Positions 5,259 through 6,501 of a stretch of 6,501 nt of DNA are shown one piece after another. How positions within the stretch are numbered: position 1 is the stretch's first letter; every line of letters begins with the position of its first letter. Source of the stretch: an uncultured Zetaproteobacteria bacterium (GTDB taxonomy: Bacteria; Pseudomonadota; Zetaproteobacteria; Mariprofundales; Mariprofundaceae). The DNA is taken from positions 1 through 6,501 of the forward strand of contig CAMZLX010000086.1 of NCBI GenBank assembly GCA_947311795.1. The letters run 5' to 3'. Both the position numbers and the translations under genes were made by a program. The notes below the pieces were generated by a model. The model was not told the DNA's origin. It saw only the letters and a list, made by a program, of their open reading frames with translations, and searched no databases.

Positions 5259-5663
5259 TTATGCTTTTTTCTCAGCTAAGGCTGGGTCAAAGCGCTGGTT
5301 TAAATATGCGATAATATCATTGGATTCATACATCCAAGTCGATTTACCACCTTCATCAATACGCAAGCATGGCACTTTAATGGCACCACCTTCTTGCTCT
5401 AAGGTGTTGCGATGTTTACCACCGCGCACTTGGGCATCACGGTATTCCATGGGTAAGTTAAGGCGGCGAACATGGCGGCGCACTTTGATGCAGAATGGGC
5501 AGGCAAAATAGTGATACAGAGACATATGTTGCACTTCTGCATCCACTTGCGCTTGCTCTTCCTCGCTTCGTTTTACTTTTGCAGGGGTGGTAATATAGCT
5601 TACAAAAGCCATCAAACCGCCCACACCTTCACGAAAAATTTTGAGTAATATTTTTTTTACCAT
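5259..5663 (-). CDS. Glutaredoxin / GST N-terminal-like thiol protein
   Basis: Predicted 134 aa. A thioredoxin-fold domain of the glutaredoxin/GST-N type occupies about 48-127: strand SLYHYFACPFC with the redox motif CPFC (Cys55, Cys58), the cis-proline loop KVPCL (Pro98), and the glutathione-contacting YESNDIIAYL (112-121). It is expected to reduce or handle glutathione-mixed disulfides; the substrate is unknown. Residues 1-27 are extra to the domain and hold a hydrophobic or amphipathic stretch (ILLKIF...GGLMAFVSYI) that might attach it to the inner membrane. A shorter start at Met47 would give the bare domain. An 8-base A run (plus-strand T run at 5651-5658) lies at codons 3-5. It is the first gene of a two-gene unit with the response regulator. 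Confidence 0.87.
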   Translation of the reverse strand: MVKKILLKIFREGVGGLMAFVSYITTPAKVKRSEEEQAQVDAEVQHMSLYHYFACPFCIKVRRHVRRLNLPMEYRDAQVRGGKHRNTLEQEGGAIKVPCLRIDEGGKSTWMYESNDIIAYLNQRFDPALAEKKA

Positions 5664-5709
5664 TGATTCTAATCCACCTTGTCGATGCAGGACTGTACCG
5701 AAGAAAAAT

Positions 5710-5718
5710 AGAATATCA
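5710..5718 (-). promoter_or_regulatory. Possible extended -10 promoter for the thiol protein/regulator pair
   Basis: Read on the minus strand this is TGATATTCT: an extended -10 TG, one base, then TATTCT (4/6). It would start transcription near 5703, about 40 nt before the ATG at 5663. No good -35 lies at the right distance. Confidence 0.35.
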
Positions 5719-5742
5719 CCCTTTTTTCTGAGGTTCTAATTA

Positions 5743-5770
5743 TTGACAAATGTGCTTTGATTTGTAAGGT
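5743..5770 (+). promoter_or_regulatory. Promoter candidate for citrate synthase with embedded inverted repeat
   Basis: A perfect -35 TTGACA (5743-5748) is followed after 16 bp by TAAGGT (5765-5770), only 3/6 for -10. The spacer region holds a 6-bp inverted repeat ACAAAT (5746-5751) and ATTTGT (5760-5765) with an 8-bp gap, placed where a repressor or activator could act. The weak -10 suggests regulation rather than strong constitutive expression. Confidence 0.45.
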
Positions 5771-5809
5771 GACTAGCCTTTTAACGACACATGATTATGG
5801 AGATTTCTC

Positions 5810-6501
5810 ATGGCAGCTAAGCAAGACATTGCATGTTACTCACCTGGTTTGGCAGGGATTCCTGTTGCTGAATCAGGCGTATCCACCATTGATGGGCAGC
5901 AAGGTGTGCTGGCGTATCGTGGTATTGATATTGAAGAATTAGCTGAAAAATCATCCTTTGAAGAAACATCTTATTTATTGATTTATGGTCATTTACCTTC
6001 ACAAGATGCGTTGCAAAAATGGGATGAAGAGCTTAGATATCATCGCACCATTAAATTTCGTATTCGTGATGTGATGAAATGTTTCCCTGAGTCTGCGCAC
6101 CCTATGGATGCGCTTCAAGCATGTGTGGCTGTGTTGGGTATGTATTATCCTATGGATACAGGTCTTAACCAACAACTTGAAGAAGATGAAATTCGTCAGG
6201 TTTATCTCCGTTTGATTGCTAAGCTGCCAACGATTGTTGCAGCCCATGCGCGTATGCGTAAAGGTGATGACCCCATTCCTCCACGCAAAGATTTATCCCA
6301 TGCGGCAAACTTTTTATACATGCTTACAGGCAATGAACCCAGCCCACTTGCAGAGCGCATCATGGATGTAGCTCTCATTGTTCATGCGGAACACACCATG
6401 AACGCCAGTACCTTTTCAACTATCGTGGTCGCATCATCCCAAGCCGACCCTTATTCATCCATCAGTGCGGCTATTGGTTCGTTATCGGGTGCATTGCATG
6501 G
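5810..6501 (+). CDS. gltA: Citrate synthase (3' partial)
   Basis: The first 230 codons are in the window; the frame runs off the right edge with no stop. The start is ATG 5810, with GGAGA at 5799-5803 and a 6-nt spacer. The N-terminus (CYSPGLAGIPVAESGVSTID, then GVLAYRGIDIEELAEKSSFEE and YLLIYGHLP) is that of the short, type I-like citrate synthases without the NADH-binding N-terminal extension found in E. coli GltA. Near the cut are VHAEHTMNASTF (His195 is the likely oxaloacetate-contacting His) and LSGALHG, whose His230 corresponds to the catalytic His274 of the pig enzyme. It condenses oxaloacetate and acetyl-CoA to citrate at entry to the TCA cycle. A 2-methylcitrate synthase (prpC) of the same family cannot be excluded from this part alone. 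It is divergent from the thiol-protein gene and has its own promoter region. Confidence 0.92.
   Translation, partial: MAAKQDIACYSPGLAGIPVAESGVSTIDGQQGVLAYRGIDIEELAEKSSFEETSYLLIYGHLPSQDALQKWDEELRYHRTIKFRIRDVMKCFPESAHPMDALQACVAVLGMYYPMDTGLNQQLEEDEIRQVYLRLIAKLPTIVAAHARMRKGDDPIPPRKDLSHAANFLYMLTGNEPSPLAERIMDVALIVHAEHTMNASTFSTIVVASSQADPYSSISAAIGSLSGALH

Noticed and set aside
5702..5729. AGAAAAA/TTTTTCT inverted repeat as a terminator
   Set aside because: An all A/T stem without a GC core or following T tract, located in a divergent promoter region where no gene ends.
5757..5942. Small plus-strand frame over the gltA start
   Set aside because: It overlaps the clear citrate synthase start and its ribosome site in another frame.
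5817..6247. Minus-strand open frames within citrate synthase
   Set aside because: Shadow frames of a well-supported coding region; no ribosome sites or domains.
1..6501. CRISPR arrays, tRNA/rRNA genes, insertion sequences or phage genes
   Set aside because: No regularly spaced repeats, no cloverleaf or rRNA-like sequence, and no transposase or integrase frames on either strand.

Overview
The window is chromosomal DNA of a proteobacterium, with moderate GC (below half by eye) and no sign of mobile DNA, CRISPR or RNA genes. Its backbone is the conserved ribosomal/replication operon rpsF-priB-rpsR-(DUF2232 membrane protein)-rplI-dnaB. The presence of priB, a DUF2232 gene before rplI and a zinc-ligand form of S18 would fit a deep-branching or environmental lineage. 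Zetaproteobacteria is my best guess, but it comes from gene order only and is weakly held.

Layout. (1) Positions 1-313: the 3' part of a gene for a secreted protein with two canonical EF-hands and a Lys/Asp-rich tail, closed by a good intrinsic terminator at 353-379. (2) 380-541: promoter and structured leader of the operon. It holds a TTGACA-N16-TATAGT promoter, a CCG-containing bulged hairpin resembling the S6:S18 autoregulatory motif, and two further perfect hairpins before the rpsF ribosome site. (3) 542-4588: six tightly packed plus-strand genes. Three of the five junctions overlap, priB appears to start at CTG, and dnaB starts at TTG. (4) 4595-5663: a minus-strand pair, a glutaredoxin/GST-N-like thiol protein followed 7 nt later by a NarL/FixJ-type response regulator, convergent with dnaB. 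(5) 5664-5809: a divergent promoter region. (6) 5810-6501: the first 230 codons of a citrate synthase, cut by the window end.

The operon joins two small-subunit proteins that bind each other (S6 and S18), a large-subunit protein (L9), a primosome protein (PriB) and the replicative helicase (DnaB). It therefore couples ribosome supply to replication restart and fork progression. S6 and S18 both carry unusual low-complexity extensions of opposite charge. I see no wholly new system. The points most worth checking are the structured rpsF leader, the CTG start of priB inside the rpsF tail, and the paired S6/S18 extensions.
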